Under the pieces are notes generated by a model. The model worked only from the letters and a program-made list of their open reading frames with translations. It had not been told where the DNA came from and did no database searches. A stretch of DNA of 64,000 nt from Pardosa pseudoannulata (Eukaryota > Arthropoda > Arachnida > Araneae > Lycosidae): positions 56,897,807 to 56,961,806 of the forward strand of contig CM063498.1 in the NCBI GenBank assembly GCA_032207245.1. The letters run 5' to 3'. The translations under genes were made by a program, and so were the position numbers. This document shows positions 53,004-63,442 of the stretch, in pieces (positions within the stretch are counted from its first letter, which is position 1; each line of letters starts with the position of its first letter).

Positions 53004-53183
53004 GTCGAACGATGGCTGAATGGTTAGGGTGTGAAGGCCTTCGGAACCGGAGTTTGTGGGTTCGAATCTCACTGTAGCATGAATGTCCATAGCCGTTTGG
53101 AATCAGCTTTAAGCAGTAGGTCCCGCTCTCATTAGCCCTCATGTTGCAAAAGTAGACTGTAGCGCTCCAAAACCAAACCAAAA
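53004..53183 (+). repeat. tRNA-derived SINE with the fullest tRNA-like head
   Basis: Flanked by CTTTTAGA at 52996-53003 and 53184-53191. The head reads GATGGCTGAATGGTTAGGGT, then CCTTCGGAACCGGAG and the B box GGTTCGAATCTC, a complete tRNA-like A-box/anticodon/B-box layout. The TTCGGAACCG loop most resembles an arginine tRNA (inference). The body matches the other copies, with an (AAACC)n tail. Confidence 0.87.
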
Positions 53184-53878
53184 CTTTTAGACATAAAAAC
53201 GATATTAAAATGATGATTATCTACACTTAAATTGGGACATTTTTAAAATATTTAGATACAAATTGAGAATATAAACTAACTCCACATTAAAAAAAACTTC
53301 CTCAATTTTAATAAAGTCATAGATCACAAAAAGAAAAGCTTATATATACCACCACGCCTCCATAGTGAAAAAAAAAGGGTTACCAAGCATTCCTCTACAA
53401 AAGATTTTTATGAAAAATATAGATTTCTATGTCATAGAGATTTAGAATGGGAGAAGATAAGCACTTGGTTAATATTAAAAATATCATTTACTTAAGTGAA
53501 ACTGAACTTTTATTCAGACTATTTGTGCTTTATTTACTTTTTATTAATATCACAATAAATATATATTTTATGTCCAGTCAGTATAAGTGAAATATTCAGT
53601 TCTACATTTAAGAAGAGAGTGTTATTTTTTACTTCAGAAGCATTGCTTTTCAGTAAAAATAATTAAACATCAATTCAAGCTCATATTTTGTACATATAAA
53701 CTGCATGTGAGAAAATACAAAAAGTTTGTCTAAGGAAGTATATTATATAACAATAGATTCTCTTAGAAAAAAAGTTGCAAAGAATTTTTACGTTCTTAAA
53801 CAAAATGTGCTTTATACAAAAAATTTTGATAAATTTAACAAAACTGGTTAGCTTTATAATGTTCATTATTTTTAGAGA

Positions 53879-53884
53879 TTTATT
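53879..53884 (-). promoter_or_regulatory. Candidate ING polyadenylation signal
   Basis: AATAAA on the minus strand, about 207 bases after the ING stop codon. Other AATAAA motifs lie further downstream, so usage is uncertain. Confidence 0.4.
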
Positions 53885-54090
53885 ATGATATAATTTGTTT
53901 ATGCATTTTTTAATCATGAATAAAATATTTTCATCAGAAATATACAGGTTTAATTACAAAGTTTTTGAATGATTATAAAACAAAAGTGTAGGACAAAAAA
54001 GATGGTCCTAAGGACAATTTTTTTTTTAGCTAAAAATCCTTTTCCATGAGATCTTCACAATTTCTTATACAATAAAGACAAAAAGATGTA

Positions 54091-57000
54091 TTACACAGCT
54101 TTTGGCCTCATTTGATTACTCCTATCACCTCTGCAAGTTGGGCAGTACCATTTTCCCTTGGGTTTTGTCATTAGTCCAACACATGAGAAATGGAACCACT
54201 CACGCTCACAGTTGGCATTGTCACATCCAATCATTTCACCGTAAGATACTTGATCACACAGACAATATGTAGGTTCATTAGGATCAATGGGAGGATCAAC
54301 TGAAGGTGTTTCCGTTTCTTTTTCCACTTTAGTTTTCCTTTTCTTTTTCTTTTTCGTTTTGCTAGTGCTTGGAGCAGTAACTTCTTTTTCATGACGTTCA
54401 TGACCAGAGTCATCCCTCATTGCAATTTCAACATGGCGCTGACGACGAGATCTTTTATTTGGACGTTCAGGAGGATCATTTTTATTTTCATTCTGAGTTT
54501 CATTTTCACGACCTAAATCTATAAAAGAAAGAATGAAATAATTTATTATCACAATATTTTATTTATATAAATTTACTTAAATACCATATTTCCATATTAT
54601 TTCACTGAATAAATAGTTTTTAAAGTTCTGTATACAAAAAATATATGATTGACTTATATATATCTTTTATATAAAATGACAAGAACAATATTTTATATGA
54701 TGTATTTATAAAGATTAGATAAAAAAAATTTGTTATTTTCAACTTCTTTTAAAAAATCTTAAAATATATGATTAAAAGGGAAAATTACAAATTTAATAAT
54801 GGTTGGTTTTACAAATAATTTGATTATACATTTACTTTTGAATAATTTTATATACATTTAGGAAGACTGTTTTCTCTTTTAATTTATTAGTTTTAATAGT
54901 TATTTAGTATTTATCAATAGTATACAAAATACATAAATTGTAACTAAGAATGATTAAAAAAGATTAATCACAAAATATTTAGATTCTTGTTTGTAATACA
55001 GTGTTCCCTTGCCACTGCAAACCATGTTTTGTGCATTTTTTCAAAATAAAAATGAAAAAATACAACCATGTCGGCAGCCACATTGTGGAAAGGAGCGTTG
55101 TTTCATGTTGATACGCAAGAGAGAAGGATCCCTTCATGTCAAACAAGATGAGTTGACAGAGTACATACCACAGGCTCTCATAAAGGCGTGTGATTGGTTT
55201 CCAGGGTGGCATCGACCAATGAGAGAAAAAAAAGACAACTACCCATCAACATGTTTCTCTCCAAGGTAAAGCCCCCAGCTTTAATGTCAGTGTCTCCAGC
55301 AGAAGAGTCTCTGAGTGAGTCTAAAGCTTCTAAGAATCAAGTGAGAGCTTCTCTTCCGCCATCAACACAAGACTCTTCGCCTCTCTCAGAAAGTAATATT
55401 GATTAATGTTTATTACTGTATAAGGTTTTGTAATTAACCTTATTAATTAGCCCTGACATGTTTAAGTAAATATGTATACTGTTGTAATTTTTGTTTTAAA
55501 TGTGTAAAATATAAATACTGTTTACATATTTAAAACATTCGTGTACCCGCATACACGAAAATTCCTTGGGGCAAATCCTACTTTGCAGTTTTCAGCTTTC
55601 GCAGAAGGTTCTGATCCCCATTAACCGAAAAATACGAGGGATCACTGTATATGTATATGTTATGACCAAAGTGTGAAGAGTAAGGCTAAATTGGGAAAAT
55701 TTTAAAGTATCTATAAACTGGTTGGCCAATGTCCAATCTTTTGTTGATTTTGGAATTTGGCTGGCCAGTTTGCAAAATGGTATGGAATAATTGGCCAAAG
55801 CCTACCATGAGCAGATTTTAGGGTCCTATATACTTTTATATTATCAAAAATAATCCATGTCCTCATCTGTCACAACAAAGATTAATTTTTTATGGCATAA
55901 CAATTTGTTATCACAGGTATTTGTTGTGCAAATTATCCTATAAATTGTATGGACATCTTTGCTGTAGAACTGATACAGGAATGTGCACAACTATACTTTT
56001 TTTCAAACACTACACACTATTACTGTCAGCCAACCAGTATGTACTTTCTGGTAGTTCCACTTCTACTGCAGTAGCTTCATTTCTGGAGTTGGTCCCTGCA
56101 TTTATGGCATCTCCATCCCTTTTTCAATGCCCTCTTTCTCTTTTTTAAAAATAAAAAACCTCTAAGGAAAACTAAGAGACTTCAGCCTACTCTTGCTTAG
56201 CAGCCAAACAGAGCTTCTTAGGGTGGCTGCTGAATAAATGCCTTGGTGAAATGAATAGCTTTTCATGATGTGAATAAATTTGAGTCTCTCAGCCGAAATC
56301 ATTAAATCACCAATGTCTGTATCCATGTATGTTGTTATCATATTCTGAACATTCTGATTGAGATGTGTGGTAGATCATTAATTTGACCATATCTCATTTT
56401 TCTATGTACTAGATTAAATTCAACTGTTCCATGTTCTTTGATTAACTTACAAAGGATGATATACTTCCTGGATAGTACTGTATCAGCATATTATGTTTTG
56501 GCTATGGATTTACTGCCACTTTGCAAAATGGCCAGCCAAAGTTGCATATACAATAATCATTTCAATTACATTGGACCTTGGCCACACCTCTCAGCCATGG
56601 TGCAAAATGTTTGGCCAGTTTGGGAACTGGCCTAACTTTAACCATACCATATATTTATTTTAATTGTATTTTTTATAAGAAAAGATTATAAAACATACCA
56701 AGTTTCATTCTATCTAGATCAAGCTGACGTGATTTATTGTCAATGATATCTTGTATTAATTGAACTATTTGAAGTTTCTTATCTCCAAGATCCTGAGTTT
56801 GAATCAAAGCTCTTTGAACCTGTAATAATGTCCTTTTGCGACTGCTGGTATCCAAATCCTTTTTCAGATTGTTCTGAAAATTATCAATATCTTGCAAAAT
56901 TTCTGAAAAGTAATATTAATATAAATATTAGAAAGTGAAAATTATATACACATATGGAATGTTTAAAGAAATTGTAAAGACACAAGATTGGTGAATATAA

Positions 57001-59373
57001 ATGGACTTAAACATAAATAAGTACTACAGTGGTTATTTAGCACAATCTTTTACAAGAAAATGTAATTCAGGGTATTTTTTGGGTTGCTTTAGTGGCTCTA
57101 AAAACTCTGACATATACACTGAGCAAATTGAAGAGGATACACATTATCAGGGAGTCTATTAAATTAATAGAAGTCCATTACCTGATTTGTTTATTTTTGA
57201 GAGGAGAGGGGGATACTTTTATAGATAGAGATATTTAGATAAGAATTTTCTGACATTTAATTAAAAAAAAATAGAAAAAATTATATACTATAATATATAC
57301 ATGTAGCAAAGTAGCAGAGAATTACTTCTAACGACTAAGAAGATATGTAAAGATTTAAACTATCCAAAGTTAAAAGTGAGTTAGTGTAGTAAATTACCAA
57401 TACTTAAATTCTATTAAGTTCTTTTTTCATTATTTGTTAAATAGAGTTTAACTACCTGCTTTTAGCTTAGAAAAAAACTTATAGAGAGGATTAAAAAAAA
57501 ATATTATCAAACATAAAACAAATTTTTATCACACATTTGCCATTTTCTTAACAGTAGAGACTCTTGATTTTTTGATCCCCTTTTTACTATTACTGGTACA
57601 GCCAAAGAAGTGGATGAGGGTGTCTAAGGAAACTTACCCCCCCCCCCCCCCCGGAGTAAAAGTTTTTCCATCTTTTTTGAAATTATTTGAAAGTATAGTT
57701 ACTAGAATACAAGTTTCTTTAAAGTTTACATTTCATTTTTTTTTTGTTAACCTTTTCCCATCACATTAACACTAAAACTACCGGACATTTTTTATAAGGG
57801 CAAAAATAACAAAAAATGGGATCATTTGACCACTCTTGGTAGATTTAGTGTTAAGCTTTATTGCTTAGTAGCTCTTAATGAGTGTTGTTTTGAAAGTCTT
57901 TTATCTTATTTTATAAACATACAGAACCTTATATTTTGTTAAAGATAAGAAAAACTACAGAAAAACAAAACAATATAAGATAAGAATAAATTTATAATTT
58001 TGATGTTTTATGTGCTTGGGTAAAATGGGGGTATGGTTAGATGATGTATGATACCAGTCCTTTTTCTTTGTTAACTTAAAAGTAAATATTTTCTATAGTG
58101 CAGTTTATATTAAAACAAATAAAAGGAAATAATTTTTTTGAATTAAGTTTGCTTTTTTTAGTATTATAGAAAACTAATTTTTAATTTTGTAAATGTATTT
58201 TAATAAAACATTGAAACAGCCACAATGAATACAATTTGCATTTAAATTTAAACTTTTAACTATTCTAATGAATCAAGCAAAAGCATTGAAGAAAAGAAAG
58301 AACAATTAACAATCAAAAGAATTGAAAGAAAGGAGGAAAAATTAAGCATAATAACTACCAGATCTAAAAAGAAATAAAGTAGGCTCTTGGTTTTATGTTT
58401 AGTACCATTCTAGAAGTCAAATCACAAAATAAATTGGCAAAGTAGTAAATATTACTAATGACTTTTGCCAAATAATTCAAAGGGAAAATATATTTTTCCT
58501 AACATGGATGAAGATGACTATATGAAATCCAGTTATATTTGCTGCATATTGAGTGAATCTAAATTTGATAATCATGGATGTTATTTCTTTAAATAAATAC
58601 TCTGACAATAGTTTTTTTTTACATATTTTTTGTTTATTTTGTTTAATATATTTTTTGTTATTTTACATCTAATATTAATATATTTTTATTGAAATATACA
58701 CTTAAATTAGTACTACTCCCATTTTCCCACAATTGAGGAAAAATTGGTGTTATCACATATTCATAATAAAATGCAATAATACTATTAAAATACATTTTGA
58801 GAAAATTTTCAAATAAAGCCATAGTCCATAGAGTTAAAATGTCTATGATATATATAAAAAGTTTCAGTGAAATAAATTTAATAATTTATTTCTAAATGCT
58901 TTTCAGGGGGAGAGGACCTGAATTTCTACCATCTGATCCTTTAGATATACACATTTAATAATAAACTTCTAACATTTAAATGTACACGACATGTTTTCAT
59001 TTGTACTCTGTTACGGTTGGTCATTTTGCTGGCAAAATGGTATTTTTGCCAGGACAGTGGGAAAACCTGGTAAAAACTGGCAAAAATGGCAAAATTTAGA
59101 AAAATTGGATTTTAAAATGTACAAAATAATTAATAACAAAATAATAGATAATTTTGTACATAATACAATTGAGAATTAAATCGGAATATTAATTAGGTAT
59201 TTCATTGTATTAATTTGATAATTTAAACAATTTGAAGTAATTTTCATTGATGTTAGCAATCAAAATAAAATATTCTATTTTTGTAAATAAATTTCTATGA
59301 TGGAGGGATGGGATAAAAAATGTTTTCTTATTTATTAATTTAATATAGTAATGTTGTCTTTAATTGTAATTTG

Positions 59374-59431
<58 letters not shown>

Positions 59432-61442
59432 AGTACAAAAAACATTTAAACCATTTAAATTTAAAGTTTGTAAGGGAAATAAGCTAATAATTACATTAAA
59501 AATAACATTGCAGATAAAAACTTGCAAAATCAAACTTTATTTTATCTTTTTTTGTATTTCTAGGTATAACTTTAGGTTTAGATTACTGTTTCAATGATGC
59601 ATTGAATATTTGTTAAAAAAAAAAAAATACTATATTATGTATCTTAAGAATTAAAATCAGTAAAAGCTAAAATAGTTACATCCCCGTAAATAAAACATAC
59701 CCATTTTTGCCAGGACGGTTTTTTCCCACCTTTGGCAAAAAACATGCCCTATACTCTATTTTATAGTTAACAAAGTGAAATCGCCCAGACAAGTGTAGTT
59801 TTCATTTTTCTGGACAAAGAGAAGCAAATAAAGAAGCTATGTTCATTAAAATACTCTTATAATAATAATAATTAGCTTTTTCAATTAAACAAAAAGTATG
59901 AATCTATGAATTTCACAAAATGGTAAATTTGTTAAAGGGTGAAATAGTTTTATGGATAGATTTTAAATTATTTTCATATTATCAGAACTCATATTTAAAC
60001 ACGAATCCCATTTTATACATGTACATATCAGTATAAATAAATTTTCTTTTGCATGAAGTGCTATTAATGCTGGGTTTAGAATGAAGCCATCAATAAAAGC
60101 ATATTTAAAACATAAAGAAAATGACTGTACTTGTACATTTAAAATGCTCTGAACTCCACTGGGTATATAAAAAAAAATTACTTAAACTTTAGTTAAAATA
60201 TATTAAAGCCTATTTTAATTTATCAATATATCCTAAGTTTAATACGCAATAAAATGCTTCAGTGAATAATTTTAAGATGAAAACCTTTGAAATTTTTAGC
60301 ATAATTATATACACAGTAGAGGCTTTACTCCAACATATGCAGACTGAAATCCTATTCATACACTGACATCTTTAGAACTAAAATTTCATAAAAATTTGAC
60401 AAACTTTAGAACAGGAACCCAATTTACTACTTCCAAAATTTAAGAAATGTTAAGCTATATATTTCTACAGATTTACTTGAGACATTTAAAGCTCTTAACA
60501 GCTATTTTTCCAGAAAAAGAAAAAGAGGGAAAATATGTGACATACATCCATAAAAATCATTCAATTTCAAGATATTTTTAAATTTAGGTTGGAAAAGATA
60601 TATTTGAACAGGATATTTGCAATTTTTGAAACAGTAATTAAATTAAGCAACTACTAAACCAATGACCAAATTCAGAAATCAATGATAAAGGCTGTTTTCT
60701 GTCAACTAAAGACAAAAAGTGATTAAAATAATTAATTCTAAATTTCTTATTAAACCAAATTTTAAAATTAATAAAAAAGCACGAAATACCTAGAAACATT
60801 GGGTTTATTATTTTTATACAAATATGGGTTTAATCTTACAGTTTAAAGGTATTATGATCAAATACAGAAAAAATTCTCCCAATTTAAACCGTAATTCTTA
60901 AAGTAAGATGAACAAATAATTTTATGATATATAATATTACGAAATATTAGTTAATAATTGGAAATTAAAGTTTTCTTAACTAAATTACATTACAAAATTA
61001 TAAATTCATGTATGCAACTTCAAAATTATTGTTTAATAAGGTAAACTTTTCTTACACGAAAAGAGTACTACAATTATGTATTCAAGATAAAATTAATGAC
61101 ACTTAAATGCTTTACATATATGAATTAGTAACGTAATAATACAAGAAACATTTTTATGTTCCATTTACAGATCTTAAGAACTACTCATAACCTGGTTAAG
61201 GTGTATACTATTAAACATGTATTCAAATTTTTAAAGTTAAATATAGTCAACATAGAGAATTACTAACCTTGGTACTGTAAATCAAGCTCTCTCAGTTGTG
61301 TAATATTCCTCTGAATATCATCAGGTACATTCTCAACAAAATCCATATAATCTTCAATATATACTGCTGAATGCATAGCTTCTGAAGCAGCATGATTTAT
61401 CATTTTACTTGAGTCTGTTTCGGATTTTGGGTTCACAAACAT
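54091..61442 (-). CDS. ING1: Inhibitor of growth protein, ING1/ING2 type, three coding exons
   Basis: Chromatin reader that links H3K4me3 to a Sin3/HDAC complex (known for ING1/ING2). Exons on the minus strand: 61268-61442, 56699-56902 and 54091-54518, all GT-AG with glutamate and aspartate codons split at the junctions. Total 807 nt, 268 residues. The N-terminal ING coiled region is at about 27-120 ([36 protein letters not shown]). A lysine-rich NLS stretch ([10 protein letters not shown]) is at about 181-190. The PHD finger at about 210-256 has ligands C212, C214, C225, C230, H236, C239, C252 and C255. [17 protein letters not shown] and [10 protein letters not shown] are near-identical to vertebrate ING1/2. 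The first in-frame ATG is at 61440-61442; upstream the frame opens only on a TTG. The tail after the PHD finger is short ([12 protein letters not shown]) and lacks the long polybasic region of mammalian ING1/2. Which vertebrate paralogue it is closer to cannot be decided here. Confidence 0.94.
54999..55647 (+). mobile_element. Pogo/Tigger-type DNA transposon, internally deleted
   Basis: Begins CAGTGTTCCC at 54999 and ends GGGATCACTG at 55647, flanked by TA on both sides (54997-54998, 55648-55649). CAGTG termini with TA duplication and a CGAGGG-type 3' end (AAATACGAGGGATCACTG) match the Tigger/pogo group of Tc1/mariner elements. Two overlapping plus-strand frames of 86 and 70 codons remain. 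One ends in a serine-rich tail ([16 protein letters not shown]), plausibly the transposase C terminus. No DDE core is present. It lies in the second ING intron. Confidence 0.72.
55655..56653. mobile_element. Terminal-inverted-repeat element, about 1 kb, family unknown
   Basis: Left-end sequence containing GGTTGGCCAATGTCCAAT and TTGGCTGGCCAGTTTGCAAA reappears inverted at the right end as TTTGCAAAATGGCCAGCCAA, ATTGGACCTTGGCCAC and CCAGTTTGGGAACTGG. The arms are about 120-140 bp and imperfect. The inner part has no long frame. The exact ends and target duplication are not resolved. It begins within about ten bases of the Tigger element's right end. Confidence 0.55.
57637..57652. repeat. Homopolymer C16
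   Basis: Sixteen C in a row (G on the minus, transcribed strand of ING intron 1). It is prone to sequencing-length error. Confidence 0.9.
57770..57850. mobile_element. piggyBac-like MITE, 81 bp, flanked by TTAA
   Basis: TTAA at 57766-57769 and 57851-57854. The ends read CACTAAAACTACC and, on the opposite strand, CACTAAATCTACC (one mismatch in 13). The layout matches the element at 17988 but the end sequence differs, so it is a separate family. Confidence 0.65.
59042..59742. repeat. Paired hairpins with a shared TTTTTGCCAGGAC motif
   Basis: ATTTTTGCCA at 59042-59051 pairs with TGGCAAAAAT at 59078-59087. The same left arm plus GGAC recurs at 59703, pairing with TGGCAAAAAA at 59733-59742. The two hairpins are about 650 bp apart in one intron and may mark the two sides of one mobile element. 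Boundaries are unknown. Confidence 0.45.
59373..59430. repeat. Compound (TA)n(CA)n(TA)n microsatellite
   Basis: TA units, then about 13 AC units, then TA units, in ING intron 1. Confidence 0.92.
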
Positions 61443-61893
61443 ATTTATCCCCAAAATATGGATTATGACGCACTTAAAATGATTTTCTTGATATTCTACA
61501 ATGAAATATGCGAAAGAAAACAGATAGACAATTTCGAGATCACATATTACATACTAAGCGTTTATAAGACCGCTAACCTTGTTTACAAACGAAATCTGGC
61601 GACTTTGGATATTTCCTACGACAAACTTTTTTTTTTTAGCTAAAGAATTTTGTAATTATTTAAAATATTATTTACGACAAAAACTAAATAACCAGATTTT
61701 AAAAGTATTTAATATAATTATTTCTAAAAACTATTCAAAAATGTTTTAATTTAATAAAAATTTTATTTTCATTTTCAATTTTCTTTGTAACCGTAAGGCG
61801 AGTTTAAAGCTCACCGTTGACTTCTAGAACAAGTGTCGAAACCGGTGTCATTAATATTAGGGAAATTATTTCATTCTGTACCTTATATTAAAA
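61443..61893. promoter_or_regulatory. Divergent promoter interval between ING and PARK7
   Basis: The ING start (61442, leftward) and the DJ-1 start (61894, rightward) are 451 bases apart, so this interval must hold both core promoters unless untranslated exons lie elsewhere. No TATA box that I would trust is visible. A 61-codon plus-strand frame (61458-61643) lies here with no recognisable similarity. Confidence 0.5.
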
Positions 61894-61980
61894 ATGTCCA
61901 AAACGGCTCTTCTAATTCTTTCTGAAGGAGCTGAGGAAATGGAGGCTGTTATATCAGCTGATGTTTTGAGGCGAGCAGGA
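61894..61980 (+). CDS. PARK7: DJ-1 / PARK7, first coding exon (gene continues beyond window)
   Basis: Member of the DJ-1/PfpI superfamily, a cytosolic and mitochondrial redox-sensing and glycation-protection protein. The exon encodes 29 residues opening MSKTALLILSEGAEEMEAVI and ending SADVLRRAG. This corresponds to the human N terminus (LVILAKGAEEME, then DVMRRAG), including the glutamate equivalent to human E18 (E17 here) that supports the reactive cysteine. The donor GTGAGC at 61981 is in phase 0. The catalytic Cys106 region and the other exons are not in the window, so intron 1 is longer than 2 kb. That intron holds the ISXO2-like transposase ORF in the same orientation. Confidence 0.9.
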
Positions 61981-62164
61981 GTGAGCTGAATTCTTATTGC
62001 TTTATTCTTGAATTTTTATGTTTTATTAATCTGTTTTTATAATACATAGACATAAGGTCATTATCTGTAGCGTATGTTAAATTTTAGTATCTAATACATG
62101 AACATATGAAGTTTTTGTGTTAATGAGTAAATAACATGCTTTTTAAATTGTAGTAGATTTTGTT

Positions 62165-62491
62165 TTTGACATCAGACGTGGGTTCGCTCACCAACATGGT
62201 GATAACGCGCTAAATATGGCAACCTACGTTTCTTAAAATGGGGTTTTGCCGAATTTATATTATAATTTTTAATTTTGGACTCCCTTCTTATGCTGTTTTT
62301 TTTTTTTTTTTTTTTTTATCAAATGTGACCAATTCCCATTGGTTTTTAAATTTGGGAAATTAAAATGATTAGTTTCGGTAAAAGCTTAAAACCGGGTAAA
62401 AGTCACGGTTAAAGTCGTTCTCTATCATATTCCGTTAGGATTTGTTGATGTCATTGCTAACTGGTGTGGTCTCATTCTCTCTTAGTTAATT
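62165..62491 (+). other. 5' flank of the transposase ORF
   Basis: The sequence changes from AT-rich intron to a more GC-containing stretch near 62170 (GACGTGGGTTCGCTCACC, then ATAACGCGC), interrupted by a T21-type run at 62300-62320. It probably includes the 5' part of the transposon. I could not find a matching inverted repeat downstream. Confidence 0.35.
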
Positions 62492-63442
62492 ATGGCTTCT
62501 GTTGATAAGATAAACTCCAAATATTTTAATAATTTGGAACTCTTAGGAACGAGAGCTGTTCTTGAGTGGTGTATGAATGAGGGATTAATTGCAGATACAT
62601 ATGAATGTCCTGTTTGTAAGAAAGGTATGCGTTTGGTCGAGCGTAATGATCGATCAGATGTATACGAGTGGATTTGTCGAAAAGGAGGAGCGAACCCCCA
62701 TCACCTCAGAAGATCTGTAAGAAAGGGTACGTGGTTCGAGGACAGTAAATTAAGTATCATTGACATACTTAAATTTACTTACTTATGGGTGTATGAGGCC
62801 TCAACCAATCTTATTTTACAAGAACTCGACATCAAAAGTGAGGTTACTGTTATTGATTGGCGAAATTTTTGTCGGGAGGTTTGTATTGACGCATGTTTCA
62901 ATGCAGACCTAAAGATTGGTGGGCCTGGAGTGACAGTAGAGATTAATGAATGCATGTTTGGTAAAAGAAAGTATACTGAGGGAACACGAGTGAATGGTAA
63001 GTGGGTGTATGGTGGCGTTGAAAGAGGAAGTAACGTGTGTTTTTTTGAGGTGGTGGAGAATAGTACGAAAGATAATTTGTTGAATGTGATCAAGAGAAAT
63101 ATCTTGCCTGGATCAACGATCATGTCCAATTGCTGGAAAGCGTATGGCTCTCTTTCAGATCGCGATTTTATGCATCTGAGTGTCAGTCATTCAGTGACAT
63201 TTCAGGATCCAGAGACAGGTGTCCATAACAAAGCTGTTGAGGGAATGTGGAGCATAATCAAAAGAGAATTTAAAAAACAAGGCCATCGGCAGACTAACGA
63301 TTCATTTGATTCACATTTCGCAGAATTTATGTGGCGCCGTAAGCATAGAAACGATCCGCAAGCTCTCTTTAGAGCATTTCTAGCCTGCATCAAGACCATA
63401 TATGCGCCACATACTCTTGATGGCACGAGTGGTTCCGCCTAA
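62492..63442 (+). CDS. ISXO2-like (IS1595/Merlin-type) transposase, intact ORF with D-to-N active-site changes
   Basis: Single-exon frame of 316 residues with no introns, set in PARK7 intron 1. An N-terminal zinc-binding segment (C39-x2-C42 in CPVCK, C62 in WICRK) precedes the ISXO2-like DDE domain (about 143-285). Family landmarks are clear: GGPGVTVEI, FGKRKY, WVYGGVERGS, CWKAYGSL, SHSVTFQDPETG and AEFMWRRKH. In this family the first two catalytic acids sit in VEIDE and SDCWKAY. Here they read VEINE (N152, AAT) and SNCWKAY (N213, AAT), while the third, E250 in KAVEGMW, is kept. Two G-to-A-type changes would explain both. Either this copy is catalytically dead with an otherwise intact frame, or the assignment of the triad is off by a residue. 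The ORF is visibly more GC-rich than the intron around it, consistent with fairly recent arrival. The terminal inverted repeats were not resolved. Related proteins are abundant in spider genomes (from memory). Confidence 0.9.
   Translation: MASVDKINSKYFNNLELLGTRAVLEWCMNEGLIADTYECPVCKKGMRLVERNDRSDVYEWICRKGGANPHHLRRSVRKGTWFEDSKLSIIDILKFTYLWVYEASTNLILQELDIKSEVTVIDWRNFCREVCIDACFNADLKIGGPGVTVEINECMFGKRKYTEGTRVNGKWVYGGVERGSNVCFFEVVENSTKDNLLNVIKRNILPGSTIMSNCWKAYGSLSDRDFMHLSVSHSVTFQDPETGVHNKAVEGMWSIIKREFKKQGHRQTNDSFDSHFAEFMWRRKHRNDPQALFRAFLACIKTIYAPHTLDGTSGSA

Larger units (their letters stand above)
56903..61267 (-). other. ING intron 1
   Basis: A 4.4-kb GT-AG intron with a C16 tract, a TTAA-flanked MITE, paired hairpins and an (AC)n(AT)n microsatellite. 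No gene recognised. Confidence 0.75.

Noticed and set aside
53024..53090. Possible tRNA gene (A box, anticodon-like loop, B box)
   Set aside because: The head belongs to a SINE with target duplications, and the acceptor stem does not close properly.
55921..56635. 75- and 65-codon plus-strand frames
   Set aside because: They lie inside a terminal-inverted-repeat element and show no protein resemblance.
62779..63426. Minus-strand frames of 116 and 74 codons
   Set aside because: Antisense shadows of the transposase frame.
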